A program made the translations under genes and the position numbers. A stretch of 64,000 bases of DNA from NCBI GenBank assembly GCA_963070105.1, contig OY718803.1, forward strand, positions 3,206,507 to 3,270,506, in the 5' to 3' direction. The notes under the pieces were generated by a model. It was not told where the DNA came from. It saw nothing but the letters and a program-made list of their open reading frames with translations, and did not search any database. This DNA is from Litomosoides sigmodontis (lineage: Eukaryota; Nematoda; Chromadorea; Rhabditida; Onchocercidae). This document shows, one piece after another, positions 1 through 12,744 of this stretch; positions within the stretch are counted from its first letter, which is position 1, and each line of letters starts with the position of its first letter.

Positions 1-2
1 AT

Positions 3-167
3 CATATCAACAATGCAAGATCAGGTCATTCAACCAGCACTGAACATTACCGATCTTTGACAACAACCGAAGAGAGTGAAGATGGAAGAAGGAAACAAAC
101 CTTTTCTGCAAAGATTCAATTTACAAACATTACCGTTCAAACTAAACCAACCTCTTGCGATGGTTAA
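3..167 (+). CDS. 3' end of an unidentified protein-coding gene (partial)
   Basis: An open frame enters at the left edge (codons start at base 3) and runs about 54 codons to a TAA at 165-167. The residues are polar, with Thr/Ser/Glu runs and then a basic stretch, ending in Ser-Cys-Asp-Gly. Codon composition looks more like the exons in this window than like its introns, and the downstream sequence becomes AT-rich with a C homopolymer, as expected for a 3' UTR. No domain is recognisable, so no function is proposed. It could be a chance open frame; the upstream exons that would decide are outside the window. Confidence 0.3.
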   Translation, partial: HINNARSGHSTSTEHYRSLTTTEESEDGRRKQTFSAKIQFTNITVQTKPTSCDG

Positions 168-1607
168 TCAACCGTTCAGCGTAATTGGTACTCCGTTTCT
201 ACTCGAAGACATTTTACTAATTTAAATGATATGAAAGATCATCAAGGGATGGACGATACCATGTACCTCGCCCCCCCCCCCCCTTCCAATCTATCCTTCG
301 ATCAACCCAATTCATCAATTACCTAACTTCTTCCTCCCCTCTCGTTTTGCTCCACCTTCTTTCTATCTTCATCCTAAATTTCTTTCTAATACAAATAATT
401 ACTTGATAATTATCCAATTTTTTCCGGTGCATCATCACGTACTCACCGAACTCTTTTCCACTGGTAAAGAAGCTGTCAAAAAATCATCGTTTTCAAAGAC
501 ATCGTTGCTAACAGGTCATTCCTGACCTGTTATCAATCTCCAAATGACCAGTACTGTTAGTGCAATAACATCATTATATACTGTTGCTGTTTATAGATCA
601 CAAAAAAAGCAATTTACAGATCATAAATAAAGTGATCAATGAATCCGAAATCTGCAAAGAGAGGATCGATAAAAGTGAAATGCGTAGAATTCACTACTTT
701 TCAGAACAGAACAATTGGAATTCGCATAAACAAAAACAATCTAAAAGAAAAGATGTTTATAATTCGATACAATTAACAACGCGTATGCTGCCGACATTTA
801 ATGCTAAAGAGAAAGTCGACATGAAAGTATGCCAACTTTTTAGTTTTACCCAAAAAATCTCATAGGAGACCATTAATGTCCTCCTCGTTTTTATTGCCTT
901 CAGTTAAAGCAGCACATTAACACAACATGAAAAAGGTAAATGATGTAAGGCTCTAAAATTTAGCCTTGAGAAGATATTTCCCTATAAAAAGAGCTCAAAC
1001 ACAACATAAATCTGTCAATGCAGCTGGAAATTTGAAAATGCTGTTGGCAGCTAGCATTTTATCTCTTAAACTACAGTATAAATAACTTGATTTTATGAAT
1101 GTTATATGAAAAAGCAAATTTACGAATACGATTTCCGTCCGAAGCAAACCTACACAAAAACTAAACATGGATAACCATTAAAATTAATAATAAGGTTCTT
1201 ATCTCATTAAGATTGAATCGATTAAAATTGACTCACAATTGCCAAGCACTCGACTCTTGTAAAGATAGCATAGAATTTGCATTTTTCCTGCATGGGAAAA
1301 GTTGTGCTCCAACTTTTTTTGGCAAGCTAGTTTGGTGAAATTTAAAATTCTTTTAAAATTTACAGAATGAGACAAACAAGCTTCCTTCGTCATAATCAGG
1401 TAATGAACTGCCACAGTCTTTTCCTTGCAACTTTCATCTTTTATTAAGAAAGGCAATTCTATTACGCCTATTCAAATTCAATTCAATGTATATCCGTAAC
1501 GGCTCTCAGAACAACAGAAAAGAACGGTCAAAGGCCATGTACCAAGTATAACACAGATATCACTATTTGATGTATTCGTTGCTAATGCAACTTTTTGAGA
1601 TCTCAAT
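168..1607. other. Convergent intergenic region, 3' flanks
   Basis: About 1.4 kb between a possible plus-strand 3' end and the PRPF4 stop codon. It holds a 13-base C run (271-283). Short open frames such as 584-865 and those at 1199-1675 have no recognisable domain; the last partly overlaps the PRPF4 terminal exon in another frame. I see no gene here. Confidence 0.6.
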
Positions 1608-4600
1608 TTAGTGAAGCTGTTTTGTCCAAAGTTTGAAGGTACGATCAAAAGCAACACTTGCAACCCACTTTCCATCTAGCGATATGTCAACTCCCATCAC
1701 TTTCGTGTCGTGACCAATGAGCTGCCGCAAAGGTCGCCAACCGCAAGTTTCCCAAACCTGAAATCGTTCAAATGTTCACAATACTAAAAAACAAAAATTA
1801 ATATCCACCGGAAAAGTAGTTTTTCAAGACAGAAAGTTCCCTAACAGTAACTCTCGCCCCCTGCTCCCATTTCCTCTATATACTTTCTTTTCACATTCTT
1901 TTTTCCATTCATAACAAATGTGATTTTAGAACACTCACTTTCAAAGAGTTATCAAAGGACGATGTGATAATATACTGTCCCTTTGATTCTACTCGAAGAC
2001 CAGATACAAGAGAAACATGAGCCGCGATCGGTTTTAGTGCACGTCTTATCCTCAAATCCCAAACCATGCAACTATTATCCGCGGAACCAGTGACCATCTG
2101 ATAACTGAAAAGAGTTTATACCAAAGCAAGAGTTGTTTCTCCCTAATTTCTAGCTAGCAATGTTGTTACAAGGAAATTATTTGAGGCATTATAATCGATA
2201 ATCAAATATCTTGAGATTTTAACAAGAAATCTCTAACTCACCCATTTGGTAACCATTGTCCACAATGGATTTCTTTCTGATGACCCTCCAAAAACATAAT
2301 GCAACGGCCTGTTCGTAAATCCCATACACGCCCATAACAGTCCATACCGCTGAAAATGCCGAAAATTATAAAATAAAACGTAATATAGAATAATAATCCA
2401 ACAACTTACGCCGTCATAATAAGCGATCCATCCACTTGAAAATCTGCATGGAAAACCGGCCGGCTATGCCCTTCTTGAAAAAGAACTTCCTGCTCGTACT
2501 GCAAATCGAATAATCTCCATGAACAATCAAAACTGCAAATAAAGGAAAGTTATCGACCGTCTAATTAATCAAAGAATTTTTTCCTCTGAAATACACTAGT
2601 ATTAGCAAAAGTTGCCTAGCAATTTCTATCACATATAAGTTAATTGGAGAAAGCTCGTCATTAAAATTATATAAACGTTCCGCTGAGTCACAAAAGACTG
2701 CGGCTAAAATTGGCAAAAATCTTCTCACATAAAAAATACAACATAATTAGATGTTTAACAGCAGTTTAGTTTTACAGAATGAGATCATACACATGATTCT
2801 ATACAATGCATCAGTCGTACTTCTAAAAAAATTTGAAACAAATACCAGCAAGAAGCTAGAAATCGTCCAGATGGATGAAATGCAATCCGAGACACCCGTT
2901 GAGAATGTGGTTCAAGTTCCGACAGTGGCAAATCACTTTCTAAGCTCCACAATTTTACTGTTCCATCATGGCTGCAACTAGCCGCATTCAGCGCATAAGG
3001 CTCTTGAGAAACATATGCTCCTGGATGAAATCTCGCACATCCTGCTTGACTGGCATGTCCGATAAATCTTCGTTCACGATTACTTTCCGGTATCGACCAA
3101 ATGCTGCATTCTCCTGACCTAGAAATATGTCAACAATTTAATTTTAAAACAACCGATGACACTTTTGTAATATTTGAGTTCGCTCTATTTACCAATTATA
3201 AATGTTATCAAACAGTTCATCCTCAATTTTCATTTGCTTCCATGCTTTCTTTTCCATTGACTTTGAAAATGACAACTTTCAAGAAATAGTTATTTGATCA
3301 GATTATTCAAAACATACCATCCAGAAGTGATGAGATGTTTCGAATCAGGTGAAAATTCACAATATGAAACTGGTCGAACATCTGCTACTTGTGAACCATA
3401 AACTGCTAGCGCTGCAACCCATCGATGCATTTCTTGTGCACGCACAGCAGCATCATTTGTTGCACGGGTAGATTCATCACGAGCCTAAAAATCAAAGCTA
3501 TTACTTAATTTAAAAATAAAGAAATAAGCTTCAAACAATATACCTTTTGCAATCTTTCTTTAGCCCTTTTCAGAGAAAAATCAGCAATGACGACGCGGAC
3601 GTCTCGAAGAGCCACTGGTCCTTTATGATACCACGTAGACGAATCTCGCTGCTGCACCGTTTCTGTCTCTTCAGGACTGTGCAGTATCCTTGTAACTTCC
3701 TCTTCAGACAACGTCGACAGTAAAGCCCTCAACCTTTCCTTCCGGTCTAGCTTGTCCTCCCCGAAAAGACCTTGAATATTTCATTCGTTAAAATTAGCCA
3801 TAATAAATCATCAAGAACACAAACAAACTAGTAATAATTACAAGGAATTGATGAAACATATATACATTTAACAGAAAATTGAATATTACTGTTTATAGAT
3901 TTACATAATTATTATCTCAATTACTTAATAAGTCATAATTATTATACGTTTTCTATCATTTAGTTATAGCAGCAGTTTGGACTAAAAATCTAACCCGGCA
4001 TTCGGCAACGACTGTACCTTTAAACTTATATATAACTTCACGAATAATTGACATTCATAAAAAATCTAAGACTTGAGACCAACTCACAGATCGGCTCATT
4101 GAGTTTTCGTAAAAGAAGTTTAACATGTCCATCATCCGTAGGTAAAGTTAAAGTACGAGCTCGTCGTCGCCGTTCGAACTCTGCCATTACTTCCCTTTCC
4201 ATGGGATTATCCACCATCTCCAAATCGAATTGATCATCCCTCTTCTCAGCTTCATGTTTTTCAGCTTCTGCCTGAAATAAACCATTTGAGAATCTTGGAA
4301 TTATCTCAAAAACACTTTCGAAACGGTAATCATAATTTTGAAGCCATTTTGGACTAATAAAAGCTTGTTAAAAGCTTTCATGCTAAATTATGGACAAACT
4401 AAAATGGTTTACTACGTATGTAGCACTTTTTAATTTGGTTCAGGAATAAATAATCGTTTTTGCTCATTATTCAATGGAAGCAAATATTTACTCATTATTC
4501 AATGGAAGCAAACATGCTCATCAGCAAATATGCTGATGAATCAACCTGCAACATACGGTAATGTTACGCTTTCCAGCGCAGGGAAGCTGTTCGCTTTTTC

Positions 4601-4981
4601 TCACTAATTTATTAGTGAAAAACGTATCTAGTACTTTTTAAAATGAACGAGGAATTTCATTTTTCGTTCATTCAATTTTTCTGTCAGTACGTAAATTCCT
4701 TGTTTAATAGATTCATTGATTTTATTCATGTAAATTTGGCAAATAAACTACCACTGCCATTGAAAAAAAGAGAAATTTCTTCCATAAATGACAGCTGAAA
4801 CTTTTCGTTGTAAAAAATCTACGAAGTTGCCGCAGCTAAAGAAAACACTTCATTATTTCTACCAAATAAAATATAAAGTGTCAGATACTTGTAATTTATG
4901 GACAGTTTCCTCATTGGCAAGACTGCCGAAGTGCACCTTCTGAGTTACTGTAGGAACATTTGATTGCTGCGCTTCGCCCAT
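1608..4981 (-). CDS. PRPF4: U4/U6 small nuclear ribonucleoprotein Prp4 (WD40 spliceosome protein)
   Basis: Nine exons on the minus strand: 4889-4981, 4088-4271, 3544-3770, 3318-3484, 2846-3118, 2410-2532, 2242-2349, 1939-2104, 1608-1757. They sum to 1491 nt (496 aa), close to the roughly 520 aa of animal homologs. After a short N-terminus comes the Prp4-specific splicing-factor motif (about residues 65-110, containing EPICLFGED). A WD40 propeller follows (about 190-496), with repeats ending in typical VWDLR and KLWT blades. In other animals this protein holds the U4/U6 di-snRNP together with PRPF3 and PPIH during tri-snRNP assembly in the nucleus. The start is the first Met after an in-frame upstream region that does not look like coding sequence. 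The 616-nt intron at 4272-4888 is the longest and carries a small duplication. NOB1 is divergent, 1.2 kb upstream. Confidence 0.93.
4463..4512. repeat. Short direct duplication in PRPF4 intron 1
   Basis: Two near-identical copies of a 22-base unit beginning CTCATTATTCAATGGAAGC start at about 4463 and 4491, 28 bases apart. They lie inside the long first intron of PRPF4. No function is evident. Confidence 0.75.
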
Positions 4982-6207
4982 TCTGTTCAGCGTTTCACAA
5001 ATTGACAAAGTTTGATCAATCCAGATTATTTTGAAAAAGCGTATCCTAAAGAAGGCGTACCTAAAAAAAATATAAAATTCCACTTTTAGCGCACTCTTTT
5101 TGAAAAAAATCACTCATTATCAACATAAAAAAAATGAAATACTCGACACACACTTATGCACAAGTTGCTTACTTTGATAATCTTCATTCAATGCTAAAAT
5201 TTAAAACAATAAACAAAAACTTTAAAAAAAAACTGTCTTATTGCATGTCTGAATGCTCGATGAGTAACGAATGTACCATATAAGATGGATGAAAAAATTT
5301 TTTTTCCTAAAATTGTTTTTAGAAAAAAAAAAGAAGTTGCTGCTTGCGTTAATTCGATCGAATTGCTCATAAGTAGTGAATGCATGTTTACTCCAGAAAT
5401 TCGAAACTTCGTTCTATATTAAAGCAAGGTTATTAATAGGTGTATTACCTATTGACTAGTTTAAAACTCCTTTGATAATGTGACATAGAATAGGATGTGT
5501 GCTCGTGAAATAAATTAATTCTAACACAACAATGCTTACGCTGTCGTTAAGAAATATATCCTACGCATTAGATAACTTGGTAGCACATAAATCGTCCCGA
5601 AATAGTCAATTTCAATTTCATCCTTACTACTAATACTCCACGACCGCCTCATCTTACTCAAACTACTCGCAGCAAATGAAGCAAGAGGTCAGTCATGGAA
5701 CTAATATTCTTTAAATTACTTCTCGGCCAAACTTCTATTATGTATTTCACGGCTGATGCATGCCCGCTCCAGCATTTTTGTTAGTGACAGTTGGTGGGTT
5801 GGCAGGGAGCTCGTTGGATGGTACGACGAGGGGAGGACGGTGATAGGTTGGTACCCTGAATAATGACGTCTTGTAATACAAGCTTCTCCACTATACCTGT
5901 TCGTATTATCACGTCTTGTTACAACAGTCGTTTCACCGTACCCGTTTTCATGCTATCACTGCATTAATGTCTCCAGTATGTATTTGCGTGTTTACGGTCG
6001 TTAAACCAATCGGAATGTATGAGATTCTTTCATTCTGTAAACATTTTTGATCATCTCTTGTTTGTTGCAACTTGTACGACAAATAAGCAACGTTACATCA
6101 CCGATTTATGATTATGCTTTTAGAGCTTCACGTCTTCCGAACTAGCAAAGGTTCTTTTTACGTGGAGAACGGTCAACTGAATAGCCTGATTTGTGAAATT
6201 AGGCATT
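4982..6207. promoter_or_regulatory. Divergent upstream region of PRPF4 and NOB1
   Basis: About 1.2 kb separates the start codons of two divergently transcribed RNA-processing genes, so it should hold both promoters. It contains T- and A-homopolymers and a locally GC-richer patch near 5800-5850. I see no convincing coding exon or TATA-box arrangement. The assignment as regulatory rests on position only. Confidence 0.45.
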
Positions 6208-9200
6208 ATGAAGGCTCCAGAAGATGTTCCGGTGTGGCATTTGGTAGCTGATTCCAATGCTTTTATCAAACGAGTACCTTTGCATGTAAGTATTGAAGGC
6301 GATACTATGAGGAAATCAAATTTTGCTGACAGATTCCTTAATTACCATCCATTTCTTACCTCATGTTATTAATTAACAAGAGTGATTTATATGATTCAAG
6401 CTGCTTTCCTCAGTTGAGAACTTAACTGCTGTTCTTATTGTTCAGAATCTTTTTGAAAACAAGGTTTCAGGATTTCGCCTCGGAAATTTATACGGTGCCG
6501 GGGGTAATCAATGAATTGAAATGCGAAAAAATGCGTCATCTTCTTGAAAGTCTTCCGTACCAGATTTGTGTTCAGGAACCAACAGCCGAATCTCTCCACA
6601 TCAGTTAGCTATTTGTATTGAATCAAATTTTATTCTCTTTCGTACAAACACTGAATAATGGACAATATGTGTTTTAACTTGCTGACTCTTGTAAGAACTT
6701 TTGTCCCTTGTTCAGATCAGGAAAACTAGTTTATTGACTGAATTGGCAGATATACCACAAGTAACCACCTTTTGTAATGTACACATATCAAGCGACTAGT
6801 CGATCCATAGGTAATGCGTGATTCGAGAAATACACAGAAATGCTAAACTGTTTTACGCTTCTGTGTATTAATTTTGTTCAATAATTTCTCACTTATGTTA
6901 TTAAGCTGAAACGAAATGATTAACAATGTTACTTGAAAATGTAGTCTGCAGTTAAAGTTGGAGTTTGATCAAAATACGTCAAAACCTCGTTTTAGTTGTC
7001 GAATTTTCAAAGAAAACTGGTGATTATCCATCATTATCAGCGGTGGATTTAAAATTATTGGCATTGGTACATGATCTTCACTTGCAACAATATGGAAAAG
7101 ATGGTTTACATTATGATTTAGAAACCATCAATAACAAACCATTAACTAGTTATCGACAAACAAAGAACATAATAGTAAAGACGGATGATAAAGATATTCA
7201 AATGGAAGAAGTAACTAATTCGTAATTTAAACATATTTTATTAGTAAATTCTGCCTTAATACATGCCTTAATCCACTTTTTTTTCTAATCTAACTTAAAT
7301 CTTTAAGATTTAATGACGTTTTTTGCTGCTGATCATTATATGATTTCTTTTTTTTTTGTGATTACTGGAGAAGTCCTTTTCCTATATCCCATCTTGTTTC
7401 TTAATTTCGAAAAATATTATCAGTTCAGTAGCATTACTATACGTTACAGAACGTCATTGGAACTGAAGAAAAATTAGGATCAGAAGAAATGGAGGACCTA
7501 AAAAATGTTATTGACTGTGGTAGTATTGACAGCAACAGCGATTGTGGTGGTACTTGGTTAAATGAGGAAAATGTGGATGAAATACTGGGACATTTGGATG
7601 AAACAGTGACATCTGAGAAAAAAATGAAGGTTCATTTTCATATAGTACAAGTGAATTGGTTTTGAATTGGTGTTTCAAATTCGGTTTGATTGTGCACTTG
7701 TTAGAAGTGATCATGGTTTGTAAAGCATCCTAAAAATATGTTTTAGGTGGCGTGTGTTACGACAGATTTTGCAATGCAAAACGTCCTTCTGCGTTTGGGT
7801 CTTTATTTATTGTCCATTAATGGCTACAGGATACAACGATTAAATAATTACATCCTCAGGTAGATTATTAGTTAAGATTTACTGATCAGAAGTTGTAGAT
7901 TGCCTTTAACAGAAAAATGAAAGATTATTTCGATTTGTCGAAATGATCGATGCTCAAGGTTTCTTTTGTACCATTTTTTATAGTAAGACGTTGCATTTAT
8001 TCTATATGCGGTATGGACTTTTAATGTTACAGCTCAGTTTTTATAGCGAATTCAAGACAGTAAAATAGATTATGGTCTAGGAGGAAAATGATCAGGTCGT
8101 AAAAATTAAGGAAGAGAAAGAGAGAACGAACAATTATTATTAATACTTCATTTGTAGTTGAAGTTTTTCAGTCTTTCCTTGAATTACCTTATATCTTTCT
8201 CCATGAAGAGAGTTTATTTGTAAAAAAAGTCACAGGGAGTTCCTAAGCCTTTACTTCTCTGTAAACGGATTACAGTGATAAATATCTTATGTTACTGGTG
8301 AATGCTGCTTTACTTTTGCGAATGTTTTCTTGAAGGTGTTGGGCGTGCTTTGCAACAACAACTGTAATGACGAAACGTTTTTGTCCCCGTTGTGGAAATG
8401 ACTCATTACATCGAGTTGCTGTTAGTATAACTGAGGATGGAACTATGCAACTTCACATCAACTGGAACCGGCTGAAGTCTGCGCGTGGCCTCAAGTACTC
8501 CCTTCCAGCTCCTAAAGGTTCGATTTTAATATTGAGTACAAACTTTCTGCTCGTTAGGCTGCTACAAATAGTGCATTGCTCAAATATTTTTCTAATTCTT
8601 TTGATTCATTTGTGATTTTGTATTTAAGGTAAGTGCGTTATATGGATCAAGTTCATACAATTATTACAATTTGTAGCTAAGTGTAGTTTTTTTTGGTACT
8701 TTGTGTTTAATTTTTTTGAAATTTTCAAATATGCCATGAAAGCGATCTTTACTATTTAAGATGGGAATTATAAGGTTGTCATAGGATAGATGAAGCACGA
8801 GTCAATATAAAGTTTAAACGACGTTATATTTTGTATAAGATATGAAAATTGCAAAGCTTTTTAAGGTGGAAAGCATCCTGGAGGACCACAGCTTTTTGAA
8901 GATCAACCTATGCCGCAGAACAGAATGGCTCGATGTTATCAGGACCCTACGGAAACTGGACCATTCGCTATGAACGATGTAACTAGCAGGTGAATAACTT
9001 ATCACTTTAATAAATAATATTATTTATATGACATTTACTTCCATAATAGGGTTTTTTAAAAACTTTAAATTATAATTTCACTATATTACTAGTTAAAAAA
9101 AATTTTTGTTATGTTTGTTCGACAATGATCTTCTTTCTTATCAAACAATCAATGATTTTGATTTTAGGTCAGCAATGTTGGGTGTGCGCTCCTTGCAAAA

Positions 9201-9261
9201 GACTGGACAGAATCCGAATGTGCGAACACATGGAAAAAAGCGAGGAAATAAACGACGATAG
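6208..9261 (+). CDS. NOB1: RNA-binding protein NOB1 (PIN-domain 20S pre-rRNA endonuclease)
   Basis: Eight exons: 6208-6285, 6471-6603, 6996-7210, 7450-7629, 7747-7859, 8336-8517, 8866-8989, 9168-9261; 1119 nt, 372 aa (human about 412). The N-terminal PIN domain keeps the expected acidic residues (D15 in VADSN, E41 in VINEL, D88 in LSAVDL). An acidic linker follows, then the conserved TTDFAMQNVLL segment. A C4 zinc ribbon uses C241, C244, C256 and C259, and the C-terminal YSLPAPKGG block and basic tail are family-specific. NOB1 cuts site D to make the 3' end of 18S rRNA in late cytoplasmic pre-40S particles. Exon 3 could splice at 7210 (used here, in phase) or run on to a nearby stop; only the first choice preserves the downstream frame. 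A plausible polyadenylation signal lies at 9555-9560. Confidence 0.95.
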
Positions 9262-10509
9262 ATTTCATCTGTTTTATTACATCTAACTTCCATTAATCTA
9301 ATTTCGGTTTTGATGTTTTCTGTGCGTAGTAGTAGGGAATTTTTGGCAATTAACCGACGAATAAATTGTAAAAAAAACAGTTTAAAAACTTCTGTCATCA
9401 GCTTGCTTTGGAAATGACACTTTCCATGTATTCATCATCATATGATGATAATGAAAAGAAGTAGTCTTACATTAACAATTATTGAAAGAGTAGGCTAAGG
9501 ATTCACGCAATGTGCAAGTAAAGGTGTTGTTATGTTGTTATTTCACTTTTGTTCAATAAAATGTTGATCACAATTGTCAAGTGGATATTTCGGCTATAAG
9601 CCTATACTTTATCTGTTTGCTTCGTTAATTCTTCTGCCTAAGCATTTTAGGAAGCAAGGTCTCAATAGAACTTTCTTTTTTTCAGAAATATTTTTTAGGA
9701 AACACTTGTAAGTGAAATTTTCTACCGTACTGATGTTTCTCTTAATATGATGGAACTTGTTATTTAGAGCTCATTTTATACTAATTTGATTCCCTTTTTC
9801 ATTATCCTGAATTATAACTTCCGTGCAACCTTAGGTTCTCTAGCTGTATGGAATTTAAACATTCTAAATTACTTTTCGGCTAAGTACCTGCTCTTTTTCA
9901 ACTCGTTAAGCCCTCTGTGGATTTCCGATCTTTAAACTATAAATTTGGAATTCATTGATTCAAAAGCATTGAAATTGCTAATTTCAGTTCCTACTTTTCC
10001 GTTGGTTTTACCATCCTTTGTTTGAGGAAGAAGTGGTATAGTTTGAGATGATAAATCAGCTCATTGCACATTTTTGAATGGTATGGTGTGCACATTCCAA
10101 AATACTGGAAATTTTTGTACCGGACCAAGAAGCCGTCCACGAGAAGGTGCAATTTTATCTTAGCAGCCGTGAAGCATAAGATATAAACACCAGAATTTAA
10201 CTCGTCTATTTTCCCTAGTAACATGAAATCGTCTCTTTTTAATTAGTGATTAAGCCATTTGATTTCACTGCATTTTAATGCCCATTTAATTTTTACTATT
10301 ATTAGTGAACATGCAAGTAGAAGATACACTCCTAGCAAATTCATCATCAATGTAGGGATATCTTTTGATGCAAATTTGTTTATACATGTATAACGATATC
10401 GTCAGTTTATGGTTGGTTGATATCATATTGATAATCGACTTTTTTACTTCAGTTAAAGAGACTGGTGAATTGCCTGCCGTTTAAGGCAGCTAGTTTTCGT
10501 TTTGCTGTC
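9262..10509. other. Intergenic region between NOB1 and the RNF126-like gene
   Basis: About 1.25 kb. An AATAAA at 9555-9560, 294 nt past the NOB1 stop, is the best candidate polyadenylation signal. A 77-codon minus-strand open frame at 9991-10224 looks protein-like in its first 30 residues, but I could not extend it with splice sites. Otherwise nothing recognised. Confidence 0.5.
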
Positions 10510-12081
10510 ATGTCAATGTCGACATTTTATTGTCATAGCTGTCAGCAAGGAGTGGCACTAAGAGATGGAGTGAGTTTTTTTCTTCTGTAACAATTTGTTG
10601 CAGATGAATTCTAAAAATATGTAGTCGTTCGACTGTGTTTTAACTGCTTATGATCTCACTGCAAACGTGGAAAAATCAGTTTTTCGAATCTATTTGCGTC
10701 TGTCCTACCTCCATTTTTCTAATGATTTCTTTTTATCCATGTATTTATAAGTTATTTAAAGTTTAATTTTGACCATATCTGTGTGATTTCTGTCTAGTTT
10801 AAAATGGGAAGTTTCAAGGATTTCGTTTGTGCGAGATGTGGTGGTGAATTCATTGAGGAGCTTTCCACAGACAGGTCATATATGTCACCATTTGGGATGG
10901 TATGTTTTTTCAGATTTGTGGTCATGTGAAAATCATTCATGGTAGCAAATAAATGAAGTTAGAAAATTAATGGAAAAGTTTTAGATCTTTGGCCAAATGA
11001 TCTCAGATGGAGAGCAGATAGATGCAGATGTAGGTTCTTCAAGTAATCAACTGCAGGAAGACCAGAACCAACAACCTCCGATACGATTTATGCATGGGCC
11101 GCCCATGGGCGGTGGAGATGATGAAAATATTATATTACTTTTTCTAAATCAGTTGCTTACAAATTTATCTGCACAAGGAGCTCAAATACAGCTGCAAATT
11201 ACTCGTGATCCAAATGCTCACGGAAAGTTAGTTTTTGTTTGGACTCGTACCAAAATTTTAACGTGTACGTAATTAACAGCATAAGGTCAACTGTTATCAA
11301 TGTATAATTTAAAAAATGTGTAACGCATGGTGTGTTACTGATGCCTTTTTGTCCACATCTTTATTACGCGTGAGCCGTTTTGCATAACCACCACTTGGAG
11401 CGTTCAGAGTTAAAAGATGTGTCTACATCAGAGAAATTCCAGTATTCTTCATGGTCCAGCAGCAGATTATGTGTGGGGAGAAGGTGGCTTGGATCAAATT
11501 GTCACACAGCTGCTGAATCAATTTGATGGTGGTTCAACTCCTGTCGATCCTAAATTGCTTGCCAATCTACCCATGACAGTGGTGGAATCAAAACATATTG
11601 ACAGTGGCTCTCAATGTACAACGTGCATGGAAACTTTCAAAAAGGTTAGATTTTGGTAGAGATCATAGCATTGAAATCTCGAAGTGTCTTAAACCATGCT
11701 TTAAGCTGTGAAATGCTTCCAAAAAATATTACTGATTTGATGGATTTTTAATGAAAAATTGGAATATCAATTAGTTCAATTCTTCGTTGTCTACAAAGTA
11801 TTTCTGAACTTTGTTGCCTAAAAAGTATTGCAGTATTTCTGAACCCACAGTCCATTCTTTTTTATTATAGCTGTGGTGATAGTGGAACTGTTAATAATGA
11901 AATTGCCAAAATACAATTATAAATTTAGGACGAAGTGGTGGCAATCCTGGAATGTCAGCATATTTTTCACCGAGATTGCATATTACCTTGGCTTAGGAGG
12001 CACAATACGTGTCCAATTTGTCGGCAAACAGTTGATGCAACGAAGTGGTCTAGCAACAATCCCTTAGATGAATTGGATTGA
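10510..12081 (+). CDS. RNF126/RNF115-type E3 ubiquitin-protein ligase
   Basis: Five exons: 10510-10569, 10798-10899, 10985-11226, 11443-11644, 11929-12081; 759 nt, 252 aa. The N-terminus carries the BCA2-type zinc ribbon (C8, C11, C31, C34). The middle is acidic and Gln-rich. The C-terminus has the block [17 protein letters not shown] followed by a RING-H2 finger with C193, C196, C211, H213, H216, C219, C230 and C233. This architecture is that of RNF126 and RNF115, in which the zinc ribbon binds BAG6 or ubiquitin and the RING recruits E2, in cytosolic protein quality control. A second in-frame Met at residue 3 is an alternative start. The stop is followed after 24 nt by an AATAAA signal, so the 3' UTR may be very short. 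I cannot separate the RNF126 and RNF115 paralogs from sequence alone. Confidence 0.92.
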
Positions 12082-12105
12082 TGACAGAACACAAACTGAA
12101 TGGAA

Positions 12106-12111
12106 AATAAA
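12106..12111 (+). promoter_or_regulatory. Polyadenylation signal of the RNF126-like gene
   Basis: A perfect AATAAA begins 25 bases after the stop codon. If used, the 3' UTR would be only about 40 nt, which is short even for a compact nematode gene. Confidence 0.55.
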
Positions 12112-12744
12112 TCACTAATGCAATGTTTATATATTGACATTGAACGATGTGAAATTATTTCTATGATCCGTTTCTTTGTGATTTTTCACTTTTTGTACTG
12201 TGAAAGGAATAAAAATAGCTTCCCATCCTTTAAGAAATGATATATTGTTTGAATTAAAAAAAATGCAACCTTGCTGTTTTCCTTTTTTTTCTAGGAAATT
12301 TAGTACCTTTGAAGATTTAAATTCAGACTACAGTGCTGAAGCATGAAAGGATTGAGCTAACGAATCAATTGTGACTCTTCTACGTCTTTTGTTTAACTAA
12401 AACTGTGAGGAATATATCTGACTGCCGTCATATCCTTTCGAAAGAGCTCAAGTTTATCCTGTAAATCTATCAACGACAATCAAAAAATCACGAATAAATT
12501 GTTCGCCGGAAATAAATTTCAGGCATAAAAGATGAAATAGACATGGGGTGAATGAAAATTTAATGCGTCTCAATCAATGAGGAAAACAGGGAGTGACTAT
12601 TAGCATAATAACAGCGGTACTAGCTGCACTAAATCTATCAAATGTTCCTGAGCAGGCCTCCACAGTCGCATTACATTCACACTTTTTATATATACTAACA
12701 AACATTTACACTACTTAGCAAGACTTTAAACAAACCTTAAGGGA
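12112..12744. other. Convergent 3' region between the RNF126-like gene and POLE
   Basis: About 630 nt between the two convergent genes' 3' ends. It probably contains both 3' UTRs. No open frame or structured element recognised. Confidence 0.5.

Noticed and set aside
9991..10224. Minus-strand frame loosely resembling a TRAPP (sedlin-type) subunit
   Set aside because: Similarity fades after about 30 residues, expected C-terminal motifs are missing and no partner exons could be found.
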